Shown: positions 8,401 to 16,373, counted from the first letter of the stretch. The stretch is 17,463 nt of DNA from Desulfobacterales bacterium (GCA_029940115.1 JAOZRQ010000036.1:6319-23781), one strand, 5' to 3'. Program-made: numbers and translations. The notes: generated by a model not told the origin, from the sequence alone.

Positions 8401-10217
8401 CCATGGCCCCGCAGTTTCTGAAAGTTGCCGGATCCGATGCCGGGGTCAGGCTGAACTGGAAGATGCCAGGGCTTGCTGAGGATCTGATCGGGTACAAAGT
8501 CACGCGTGACGACGGAAAGACCTTCGAGGTTCCAAAAACCTCGGAGGTCTGGCAGATCTGGCATGACACGGATGTCGCTTCAGGCGATTCATACTGCTAT
8601 ACGGTTGAAACCCTTTATGACAGCCGCGAAGGTGATTCTTCCAATGAGGTTTGCACCCTGATCGCATCCGACTATGCGATCACATTCAACGGCACAGATC
8701 ATCATGTGGGGATTTCAAAGGATTCCGGCTTGGAATTCATCGCGGATCAGAGCTTCACCATCGAACTCTGGGCAAGACCTGATGAATACCGATATGACCC
8801 GGCCATCATTTCCGACAAGGACTGGCGTTCGGGAAGAAACAAGGGATTTGTCTTTGCCCAGACCGAGGAGACTTGGAAAGTGAGCATCGGAGACGGAACA
8901 AATCGAAAGGACATAGAATGCGGCACGATCTTTGACGGAGAATGGCACCATCTCGCCATGGTGATTGATCGGGAAAATCGAAAAATGACGGTTTTTCAGG
9001 ATGGCGACAAAACAGAGGAGGCGGATATCTCCTCAATCGGGGATATGAACAGCGGATTAGATATCAACATGGCCCAAGACGGGACAGGCGATTATGAAGA
9101 CAACTTCAAAGGAGCCACAGATGAAGTCCGTATATGGCGCGTGGCCCGTACACGCGGGGAGATCCGATCCTGGATGTTTACCGGTCTGACCGGCAACGAG
9201 GACGGACTGGCCGCATACTGGGCCATGAATGAAACCACGCTTGCCGACAACTCCGGAAACGGCCGTGACGGTGCGATTTACGGCGCGGGGTGGACTGAAG
9301 GCGTGCCTACGGAGAGACTCGGCAGGATTCCGAAACATCTGAAAGTCATTCCTGATTCGGATGGAGGCATCCGGCTGATATGGGAACGCCCGGGGCTTGC
9401 CAGCGGTCTGAGCGATTATGTCATCCGGCGTAACGGCACACAGATCGACATGAAGACCACAGATGTTTCCGAAACCTCGAAGATCCTGACTCGTGACGCG
9501 GATACCATTTTTGGCAATTCATATTGCTATACCGTCAGGGCCGTTTATGATGACGCGGCGGAGAATGATCCGTGCGATGAGACATGCGCTATGATCGCGT
9601 CGAACTATGCCCTCCACTTTGACGGGAAGGATGACTATGTTGATGTGGGGCATGGCATTGCTCCCGAAGATCAGATCACCGTGGAAGCTTGGATTTATAA
9701 GACGGATGCCCAAGGGGATCCTGCTGCGTTCGGCTTTGGTGATGATGAAATGAATGTTTATGCAGGCAAAGATTGGTCTGAAAGATTCTCATACTGGGAT
9801 GATGAGAATGGTTGGGTCGAGAGCGACTTTGTGATTAAAATCGGCAAATGGCATCATCTGGCATGGGTATTGAGAAATGGACCCGACGGGTATGTCAAAT
9901 TTTATGTGAACGGAGAATATGCGGGGGAAGGCATACAGGAAAAGGCATTCCCCTCTTTTGCCCCTCATTGTCGCATAGGGACCAGCTATGGAGATATTGA
10001 CGAATATTTTCCAGGTTACATTAAGGACCTCCGATTATGGAATGTGATCCGTACAGATGAACAGATTCAGGCGGCAATGAACAGCAGCCTGAGCGGTGAT
10101 GAGGAGGGATTGGTGGCATACTGGCCCATGAACGAGCCGGATGAAATCCTGTGGGACCGATCCGGAAACGGCCACCATGGAACGATCCACGGCGCGGAAT
10201 GGGGTGCCGGGGATTAG
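5500..10217 (+). pseudogene. giant Calx-beta / FN3-like / LamG surface protein, truncated and frameshifted
   Basis: Coding sequence for a large exported modular protein, now lacking its start and signal peptide. In order: about four Calx-beta-like segments (5510-6565, each ending in a D/N-rich IDNE, ISDNE or VNDND, the last with DYTRASGFLVFEEGETTKTF), then four FN3-like plus LamG pairs. LamG domains start near 6825, 7756, 8668 and 9598, a period of about 920 bp. Each LamG has a (F/L)(D/N)G-DDY-like start, KWHHLA and a terminal SGNGxxG. Such domains bind glycans or calcium at the cell surface. Three breaks disrupt it: about 5780 (EIT to TIPSGQTSAVFD), about 6826 (VLIA to ALSFDSEDDY, a likely 10-bp deletion) and about 8027 (one inserted A in 'tatcataatggc'). 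The last frame, to 10217, is open for about 730 codons and ends with a normal stop. Sequencing error at single-base sites is the main alternative. Confidence 0.85.
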
Positions 10218-10489
10218 ATTCTCTCCCGACGCTCTCGCCGGATTGATTCTTTCACAACTTTAGGATAGGGCTAATGTCTCAGTGAGCGTCAGTCATCAGG
10301 CGCGGCTACCCCCGATGAGGTGCGGACTTTGGAAGACCTCCAGAAGCGATACGGACAGATCACCCTCCGGAAGGCACGGGCTTACGCTTTGTTAAGCCTG
10401 TGGGGAGGAATGCCGTTGTTGTCTGAAACACAGGAATGATAGCTATTAGGTATGGTATAACCAAGTCCGAAAAGACGGAGGAAAGAGTG
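10218..10489 (+). other. spacer with a short unidentified coding remnant
   Basis: The stretch 10302-10439 reads as a 45-codon protein-like frame (DEVRTLEDLQKRYGQITLRK, then ARAYALLSLWGGMPLL) ending in TGA. It has no start codon or ribosome site. It looks like the 3' end of a lost gene; I do not recognise the family. The rest shows no feature. Confidence 0.35.
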
Positions 10490-11140
10490 ATGATCACAGT
10501 TTTGTTTTTCATCATCACAGCCTTGCCTGTCTGGGCCGAGGTTGTCTTGGACGGGACCATGGGCAAGTTCTCTGGCGGATCCGAACTCGACTTGGACGGT
10601 AGCCCGAACGGGAACATGTTCATTCGCGGGGGAAAGTTTATCATGACGGACAGTCAGGTCACAGCCGAGAATTATGGATATGAGGACGGCAGCGTGACCG
10701 ATATCCAGACGGATGAGCTGTCCGTCACAAACACTTTGATGAGATTCAATGCTAATAAGGCCAAAGGCAACCGCGGGAGTGTCACATTCAACGCGACAGA
10801 TCGGATCAGTCTGATTGACGTGAACATCCGGGCCGACACCAATGGGAGTGGGAACGGGGCTGATTTTTTTGTTCAAGCCCCTGCTGTCTCTATGGAGGAC
10901 ACCCTGATATCCTGCATCTCTTATCAAGAGGGGAATACCGGAAATATCACCATCCAGGCAGATACGGTCTCACTCTCCTCCGGAGATAAAAAACAGGGAA
11001 CCAAACTGATTCTGGAGACCGATCTGGGCACAGGAAACGCAGGCAACTTCATGATTGAGGCAACAAATGTCTCTCTTGACGGTTCCTCCCTCATTTCCAG
11101 CCTTTCCGAAAGCGGAATGGGAACACTTTGCCAGAGGTGA
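10490..11140 (+). pseudogene. secreted beta-helix (hemagglutinin-like) protein, 3'-truncated
   Basis: The ATG at 10490 follows GGAGG by 8 bases and opens a signal peptide (MITVLFFIITALPVWA, cleavage before EVVLDG). The mature part has short repeating strands (RGGKFIMTDSQVTAENYG, DRISLIDVNIRADTNG, EGNTGNITIQADTVSL), the pattern of right-handed beta-helix TPS/filamentous-hemagglutinin-like exoproteins. The frame then runs into unrelated sequence near 11105 and stops at 11140. In Desulfobacterota such N-termini can head proteins with TPR and CHAT domains, so this and the following TPR segment may be parts of one gene joined by a deletion. Confidence 0.6.
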
Positions 11141-11683
11141 TTTTGCAGACACGGTGCGATCATTGGAAAACAGGGAACCCAGTATTCCGGATCTGGTCAT
11201 CCTTTCCCATGCTTACAGCGCACTCGGACATTACCGGAAAGCACAGGCCGCCCTTCGCAAAGTGTTGCCGCTTGCGGAGGAGGTGGCGGCTCCCTGTGAC
11301 AGGGCGCTGTTTTTCAGCACTCTCGGGGACCTTCATCTGCTTCTCGGGGATATGAAGGGGGGAATCAAATATGTGAAAGAAGGTCTGACCCAAGCGCGCG
11401 TGAGTGAAAATTCCCTGATCATTGCCAGTCTCCTGAACAACTTGGGGAATATCCGTGCGATCAGCAAAAATTATAGAGGTGCGATGAAAGCGTATCAGGA
11501 ATCTCTCGCGGTCATCGGACAGCCAGCCCGGATCGAAGAGGAAAACCGGTCATTCTCATTGAAGTCAAAAGTGATGATCAACATGGCTCGTACCGAATTG
11601 ATGAGAGGAGAATACCAAAATGCCATCAGTGCCGTGGAACATGCCCAAGCCCGGATTGAAAAGCAGTCGGACGCATCACTCTT
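11103..11683 (+). pseudogene. TPR-repeat protein remnant
   Basis: About 190 codons of helical tetratricopeptide repeats: EWEHFARGDFADTVRSLE, then LVILSHAYSALGHYRKAQAA, LFFSTLGDLHLLLGDMKGGI, ASLLNNLGNIRAISKNYRGA and KVMINMARTELMRGEYQNAI. It has no signal peptide or proper start, because its 5' end is fused out of frame to the beta-helix gene. The 3' end breaks near 11683, where histidine-kinase coding sequence begins in another frame. The TPR style matches N-terminal halves of CHAT-domain (caspase-like) proteins, but no CHAT domain remains. Confidence 0.65.
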
Positions 11684-11893
11684 GATGAGGGCGACTTTGA
11701 CCTGCATGACATGCTTTTTGAATTGGGAGCGATGTTCCGCATGCAGGCAGACAAAAAGGGGCTGCAACTGGTGTTTGACTGTTCCGGGGAACTGCCGCGT
11801 CGCATCCGAGCCGATGCGGTCAGACTCAGGCAGGTGCTGATCAATCTGCTGAACAACGCGCTCAAATTCACCGAGAAAGGTGGCGTGACATAA
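11684..11893 (+). pseudogene. histidine kinase fragment (start of the ATPase domain)
   Basis: About 70 codons read FDLHDMLFELGAMFRMQADK, then IRADAVRLRQVLINLLNNAL and KFTEKGG. This is the segment after the phospho-accepting helix plus the N-box of the HATPase domain in hybrid sensor kinases. Sensor, H-box, G-boxes and everything downstream are missing. The frame is cut off at TAA in 'gtgacataa', where the heptamer array begins. Its natural partner would be a receiver domain like the one at 12149. Confidence 0.75.
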
Positions 11894-11894
11894 C

Positions 11895-11936
11895 GGTTAA
11901 GGGTTAAGGGTTAACGGTTAAGGGTTAAGGGTTAAG
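11895..11936. repeat. six GGTTAAG heptamers (telomere-like simple repeat)
   Basis: Six 7-bp units, five GGTTAAG and one GGTTAAC (third), followed by GGGAG. The array sits exactly at the break in the kinase gene. Confidence 0.95.
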
Positions 11937-12043
11937 GGAGCCGTTTTTTCGGCAAGGCGCAGATTGGCCTTTTTCAGCAAGCACGGATTCGAGAGCAGAC
12001 TTGAAGCATATCTTCAGGAGAAGGGGATCTTGAGGGGGCGCAT

Positions 12044-12112
12044 GTGTTCGTGAACATTCACTTTCACGGGTACGCTCACGAGTACGTTCACATGCACGTT
12101 CACATGCATGTT
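12044..12112. repeat. degenerate 12-bp tandem repeat (about 5.7 units)
   Basis: Units starting at 12044, 12056, 12068, 12080, 12092 and 12104 share the end (C/T)TTCAC or a close variant, for example GAGTACGTTCAC and ATGCACGTTCAC. The array lies 37 bp upstream of the regulator start, in the expected promoter region. Confidence 0.8.
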
Positions 12113-12148
12113 AAAAAACTTGAAGATCAAATATGAGGAACATCCGAC

Positions 12149-12892
12149 ATGAATGATTATGAGAATATGCCCGATATCCTGATTACGGATGACAATCCCG
12201 CGAATCTGCATCTTCTGATAGAAATTTTGGACACAAAAGGATACCGAACGCGAGTCCTGCAATCAGGTCTCCAAGTCATGGAACTTGTGCGGCTGAAACC
12301 TCCGGATCTGATTCTGCTTGACATCATGATGCCCGGGATCTCCGGATATGAAGTTTGCAGGCAACTCAAGGCCGATGTCCGGATCATCGCCGCGACCAAC
12401 CGGGAACTCAGGGACATGGTCCGGAACGGAGAGATGCGGGAGGACTTTTTCCAGCGCGTTCATGTGATCGCTCTGGAAATGCCGCCGCTACGCCGGCGCA
12501 AAGAGGACATTCCCCTGCTCGTCACCCATTTTCTGGACCGGACCGAAGCCGGGTCTCGGATGATTCCCCGGGAACTGATGGAAAGATTCAGGGCTTATGA
12601 CTGGCCCGGAAATGTGCGCGAACTTTTCAATGAGCTGCGGCGATATCTGGCAACCGGGGAGGTGGAACTGAACGGGCCAGTTCTGGAGAAACATAAAGAG
12701 CAACCCCTCGGAGATACAGCCATACTGCTCCCCGAGGGACGCACCTTCCAGGAGATCACAGAAGCTTTTGAACGCCGGGTCCTGAAGAAGGCCCTTTCAC
12801 AGTTCGACGGCAACCGCACACGGATATCCGAACAATTGGGGATTCCCCGGAAAACCTTGTATCGCAAACTTGCCAAACACAGGCTTGGGTGA
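12149..12892 (+). CDS. chimeric response regulator: half receiver domain joined to the C-terminal half of a sigma-54 activator
   Basis: A 247-residue open frame with GAGGA 8 bases before ATG. Residues 6-76 are the first part of a CheY-like receiver (ILITDDNPAN, acidic pair D14/D15; phospho-acceptor D58 in LILLDIMMPG). The last two strands, with the conserved Thr and Lys, are absent. Residue 77 enters a sigma-54 AAA+ domain at the motif RIIAATNREL, continuing with REDFFQRVHV, RRKEDIPLLVTHFL and WPGNVREL (152-159). The tail (200-247) is a Fis-type helix-turn-helix (FDGNRTRISEQLGIPRKTLY). Walker A, Walker B and the GAFTGA loop are missing, so it should neither hydrolyse ATP nor remodel sigma-54 polymerase. 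It should still bind DNA. The join lies at 'gccgatgtccgg'. Probably a deletion fusion of two regulator genes; a working repressor or decoy is possible. Confidence 0.8.
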   Translation: MNDYENMPDILITDDNPANLHLLIEILDTKGYRTRVLQSGLQVMELVRLKPPDLILLDIMMPGISGYEVCRQLKADVRIIAATNRELRDMVRNGEMREDFFQRVHVIALEMPPLRRRKEDIPLLVTHFLDRTEAGSRMIPRELMERFRAYDWPGNVRELFNELRRYLATGEVELNGPVLEKHKEQPLGDTAILLPEGRTFQEITEAFERRVLKKALSQFDGNRTRISEQLGIPRKTLYRKLAKHRLG

Positions 12893-12920
12893 AGCTTTCA
12901 ACAAAATGTTTGTCGCTCTG

Positions 12921-13130
12921 GAGTGCGGAACTTGCAGTTTCGCAGGGAGTGCGGAACTTGCAGTTTCGCAGGGAGTGCGGAACTTGCAGTTTCGCAGGGA
13001 GTGCGGAACTTGCAGTTTCGCATGTTTCGCACTGCCAAACTACAAGTTTGGCACTCCCTGCCACTCCCTGCCAAACTACAAGTTTGGCACTCCCTGGCAC
13101 TCCTTGGAGTGCGGAACTTGCAGTTTCGCA
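12921..13130. repeat. tandem and inverted array of 26-bp hairpin units
   Basis: Four direct units start at 12921, 12947, 12973 and 12999, and a fifth at 13107. Each holds TGCGGAACT-TGC-AGTTTCGCA. Between them two units in opposite orientation (hairpins 13034-13052 and 13070-13088, 36 bp apart) hold GCCAAACT-ACA-AGTTTGGC. Read in the same direction, both types share GGAGTGC..AACTTG.AGTTT.GCA and differ by paired stem changes. Confidence 0.9.
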
Positions 13131-13157
13131 TGAAGCGGTTCCGGGTTTCAACAGCAT

Positions 13158-13174
13158 TGTGTCAGATTGACACA
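13158..13174. promoter_or_regulatory. 17-bp operator-like dyad, site 1
   Basis: Perfect TGTGTCA-GAT-TGACACA. Centre about 236 bp before the predicted start of the sigma-54 promoter at 13376. Likely an upstream activator site. Confidence 0.7.
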
Positions 13175-13179
13175 TAAAA

Positions 13180-13196
13180 TGTGTCAATTTGACACA
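13180..13196. promoter_or_regulatory. 17-bp operator-like dyad, site 2
   Basis: Perfect TGTGTCA-ATT-TGACACA, centred 22 bp (two helical turns) from site 1, so two dimers would lie on the same face of the DNA. Confidence 0.7.
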
Positions 13197-13261
13197 TTTG
13201 CAACCCTCCGAATTTATTACCTGTTTTTTCTCATACAGCCTGTGATCCCCCTCAAATGCGA

Positions 13262-13278
13262 TGTGTCATTCTGACACA
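13262..13278. promoter_or_regulatory. 17-bp operator-like dyad, site 3
   Basis: Perfect TGTGTCA-TTC-TGACACA, 82 bp beyond site 2 and about 130 bp before the predicted transcription start. The arms are identical to sites 1 and 2 and only the 3-bp centre varies. Confidence 0.7.
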
Positions 13279-13375
13279 CTCCCTTGCAGCCCCTATTTTC
13301 AGGACATGTCCTCCCATGCTGATAAGCCCTTTGAATCCGGGGGAGCAGCAAAAAAATACAGCAGGACAGCATTGT

Positions 13376-13391
13376 TGGCACAACAGTTGCA
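13376..13391 (+). promoter_or_regulatory. sigma-54 (-24/-12) promoter
   Basis: TGGCAC-AACAG-TTGCA. The GG (13377-13378) and GC (13389-13390) are exactly 10 bases apart, and all consensus core bases are present. It points at the gene starting at 13626. Transcription should begin near 13402 and leave a leader of about 220 nt. A run of seven A (13350-13356) lies between dyad site 3 and the promoter. Confidence 0.8.
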
Positions 13392-13411
13392 TGTAATGAA
13401 GTATGAAGTCC

Positions 13412-13500
13412 CTTTGCCGGGGTTTGCAACCCCGTCCGAAACATTTGCCGATGACTGACAACGAATGTTCCGGACGGGATTGCAAATCCCCTTTGCCGGA
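13412..13500. repeat. inverted pair of REP-like hairpins in the leader
   Basis: Hairpin 13418-13434 (7-bp stem CGGGGTT, loop TGC) and hairpin 13476-13490 (6-bp stem GGGATT, loop GCA) are imperfect inverted copies of each other. The shared flank reads GTCC(G)RAACATT on one side. Together they could form one long cruciform. In the predicted transcript they lie 10-90 nt after the start. Confidence 0.75.
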
Positions 13501-13625
13501 CGGACATTGAAAGACACAGCCTGGGATGAGACTGGCAGGATCTTGGGAAACATGCAAATAAAAAGCTTATTTGCCTAACATACAAACTTCGGACACTAAT
13601 TTTAAAAAAGAAAGGAGTGCTTAAC

Positions 13626-15306
13626 ATGAAAAACTAACTCAGATTTTGTGTGTGATTATTCTTGTGGAAATGGCATCTGCGGCCTGGGCGGAGCATCCCT
13701 GGCCCATGTACGGGCATGATGCCCAATGCACTGGCCGTAGCGACTATAAGGGGCCGGACGGCCCTGTGAAGGAAAAATGGTCGTCATTCCCTATAGGTGA
13801 GTCCTTGTACATTATGGGACCATCCATAGCATCTGACGGCACCATATACCTCGGAGCTTCGGGGCACGCCTCAGAGGTAGACGGGCCCCCTGGGAAAATT
13901 TATGCCATCAACCCTGACGGAACAGAAAAATGGTCATTTACCGCGTCAGTATACAATAGTTCTTACGAAAGGACGGAATGGGCGTACAAGTGGGGTTTCC
14001 CAACCATAGGAGCTGACGGCACCATATACACCGTGGGCGACGGGGCGCATACCCTCCATGTTCAGGAGCGGGACGCACTGGGCAACTGGTCTGCTTCCGG
14101 AACATTCGCAGTGATCGTTGACACAGCGGCACCGTCCGCCCCCACGGTAATCGGAGCCACCCCCGCGCCCATACCGAACTGGACCTGGACCTCTGGCGGC
14201 AGTCCGGACAGCGCTGGAAAATACCGTTTCCGGCTGGATGACAATGACCTGTCCGGAGAGCCTGAGACATCCGACCTCTCCCACACCGAGGATCTGCCCG
14301 AGGGAACTTACAGGCTGTATGTCCAGGAACGGGATACCGTGGGAAACTGGTCTCTGTCCGCTTCCCATGACATTGTGGTGGACGAGACCGGACCGGTCGT
14401 GGCAGATGTGAGTTCGGAAGATTCGGATGATGTTTACACCCAGGGAGAGAGCCTGACGATCACCGTGCGTTTTAACGAGACTGTGGAGGTTTCCGGCACG
14501 CCGGACAGGCTGATCTGAACGGACTGGCGGCCAACACCACCTACTACTACCGGGTGCGGGTGGTGAACAGCGCGGGAACCAGTGACTACTCCGAGACCGT
14601 CACGGTGGCCACGCCCAACACAGTGCCATCGGACATCTCTATCCCTTCAACAGATGTCATGGAGAACGCTCCGCCAGGGAGTGCGGTGGGCGAGCTGTCC
14701 ACGGATGATCCGGACGCAGATGAGCATTTCAGCTACATGCTGGTGGGAGGTCAGGGGTCGGACGACAACGGATACTTTGCCATCAGGGACGGGAAACTCG
14801 TAACCGCTGCTGTGCTGAGCGATGCCATTCAGGCAGCTTACCGCGTCCGTGTCCGGGTCAGCGACAGTCACGGAGGCAGCTATGAGAAGGCCTCACCGTC
14901 ACAGTTCTGGACGGAAATGATCCGCCGGTCGCAAACGCGGGTGTCTTTCAGATGATCAGCAGCGGAGACGCAGTGACCCTGGACGGCTCGGGTTCATGGG
15001 ATTCGGATGACGGCATCGGGGCATATCTCTGGGAACAGACCGCAGGCCCGAAAGTCTCTCTCTCAGATGCCGGTGCCGAGTCTCCGACCTTTGACGCTCC
15101 CGACGGAGTCAGCGACGGCACGGAGATTCAGTTCAGACTGACTGTCACGGACACCGGCGGTCTCGAAGATGTGAATACAGTGACCCTGGCCTTCAGCAGT
15201 TCGCTTCCCGGAAGATTTCTCTGGAAGGCGCAACTGGGCGGAAAGGTTTCATCATCACCGGCCGCAGGCGCGGACGGAACCATCTATGTGGGATGTGATG
15301 ACGGCT
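13626..15306 (+). pseudogene. PQQ-like beta-propeller / Ig / FN3 / cadherin-like / PKD secreted protein, frameshifted
   Basis: AAGGAG lies 8-9 bases before ATG (13626), but the frame stops after three codons (ATG AAA AAC TAA). Adding one A to the A5 run (13629-13633) restores a signal peptide, MKKLTQILCVIILVEMASA-AWA, then EHPWPMYGHDAQCTGRS, typical of PQQ-like propellers. Modules: PQQ-type ASDGTIYLG blades (13690-14045), Ig-like VQERDALGNWS and VQERDTVGNWS repeats (14050-14395), a SwmB-like segment (to 14510), FN3 (14520-14615), cadherin-like (14625-14890), PKD-like (14905-15190), then again a PQQ-type blade (GADGTIYVG). Breaks: the A-run, about 14515 (deletion joint) and about 14885 (frameshift into LTVTVLDGNDPPVANAG). 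The 3' end runs straight into the first CRISPR repeat. An exported cell-surface or matrix protein is likely; binding of PQQ is not implied. Confidence 0.8.
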
Positions 15307-16027
15307 TTCTGGCTGACACCCGGAAGCTTTATGTAACGGAACATAATTGATTTGGATTATCAGTAGTTCCTGTCTGGCTGACACCCGGAAGCTTTATGTA
15401 ACGGAACTGTGTACTCGTTTTCCTTTGCCATATCTTTCATGTCTGGCTGACACCCGGAAGCTTTATGTAACGGAACTTTTTGTCCATAAACTCATCGTTC
15501 TTACATATGAGTCTGGCTGACACCCGGAAGCTTTATGTAACGGAACGCTTATAAAAACCTTATTAGCAAGCATAGAAAAAGTCTGGCTGACACCCGGAAG
15601 CTTTATGTAACGGAACTTCGATGGCTTCTTCTGTGGAGACAAGATATCCGTCTGGCTGACACCCGGAAGCTTTATGTAACGGAACATGATTTTTGTTTTA
15701 ATGTACACAGGATTCTTGTCTGGCTGACACCCGGAAGCTTTATGTAACGGAACTTATGTCTGCGCTGCTGATGACTCCACCTTGGTTTTGTCTGGCTGAC
15801 ACCCGGAAGCTTTATGTAACGGAACGATACCTTGAGTATCATAACCTTATTTATGTCTGGCTGACACCCGGAAGCTTTATGTAACGGAACGTGGTGTCTA
15901 CAGTTGTTGCCACGCTGCCGGAAGTCTGGCTGACACCCGGAAGCTTTATGTAACGGAACAGTCGGCCCGGTTGGCCTCCTCCATTTTCCTCGTCTGGCTG
16001 ACACCCGGAAGCTTTATGTAACGGAAC
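15307..16027 (-). CRISPR. CRISPR array, 11 repeats of 36 bp, 10 spacers
   Basis: Repeats start at 15307, 15372, 15441, 15511, 15581, 15650, 15718, 15790, 15855, 15924 and 15992. On the plus strand each begins GTCTGGCTGA and ends GTAACGGAAC. All are identical except the first, whose first base is T. Spacers are 29, 33, 34, 34, 33, 32, 36, 29, 33 and 32 bp, with no two alike. The imperfect end is usually leader-distal, so I infer a leader to the right and transcription on the minus strand, with the repeat reading GTTCCGTTAC...CAGCCAGAC. I do not recognise the subtype. No cas gene lies in the window. Confidence 0.97.
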
Positions 16028-16117
16028 GGGGTGCGGGCGCGCTTGCTGAAAATTCACCCTGCAAGTGCACTCAAGTCAAAAATGGTGGTCGTTGGAACTG
16101 GAAGCAACGGACGCTGC

Positions 16118-16137
16118 TCCCTGAGCTTGTCGAAGGG
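16118..16137. repeat. widespread REP-like palindrome (CCTGAGCTTGTCGAAGG type)
   Basis: TCCCTGAGCTTGTCGAAGGG is a short imperfect palindrome that I know as a recurrent intergenic repeat in many unrelated bacterial genomes. It is flanked by ACGCTG (16111-16116) and CAGCGT (16154-16159), which could extend the fold. Confidence 0.7.
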
Positions 16138-16173
16138 TGGAATCCACGTTTGTCAGCGTTGACTGCGGTTCAA

Positions 16174-16304
16174 GACGCAAAAAAGGCTGCTCAGTTCATT
16201 GGGTCATGAAGACAATGGATCTTGAACCACCAAAGATCGAAGGGCAACGAGACCGCCTTTTTTGCACTCCCTTGGTTGAGCTCTCATTGATACCTGACGG
16301 GAAT
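16174..16304 (+). repeat. degenerate dispersed repeat of about 110-130 bp, copy 1
   Basis: Shares with 16833-16930 the blocks 'gacgcaa.aa.gg.tgctcagt', 'cattg', 'ggcaa.gagaccgcc', 'tgcactccc.tg.ttgagctct' and 'ttgatac.tga.gggaat'. The last block lies after the others here but before them in the second copy, so the two are circularly permuted. Confidence 0.7.
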
Positions 16305-16373
16305 CATCATATGTGACACCCTGAACAAACCAAGGATCACAAATCTTGATTCGAACAATGGAAGAAGATAAAT

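Noticed and set aside
11895..11936. a true telomere or replicon end
   Set aside because: Sequence continues normally on both sides, and the array has only six units inside a gene-bearing region.
12014..12262. minus-strand open frame with HVNVHVNVLVSV
   Set aside because: It is a translation of the 12-bp tandem repeat and overlaps the real regulator start.
12870..13187. cysteine-rich repeating open frames on both strands
   Set aside because: They only translate the 26-bp hairpin units; no start signals, and all frames are open because the unit lacks stops.
13272..13289. second -24/-12-like match TGACAC...TTGCAG
   Set aside because: The essential GG is GA and the spacing is one base too long. 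The match at 13376-13391 is perfect by contrast.
15193..16057. minus-strand open frames with recurring peptides such as FRYIKLPGVSQT
   Set aside because: These are translations of the CRISPR repeat in successive frames, not repeat proteins.
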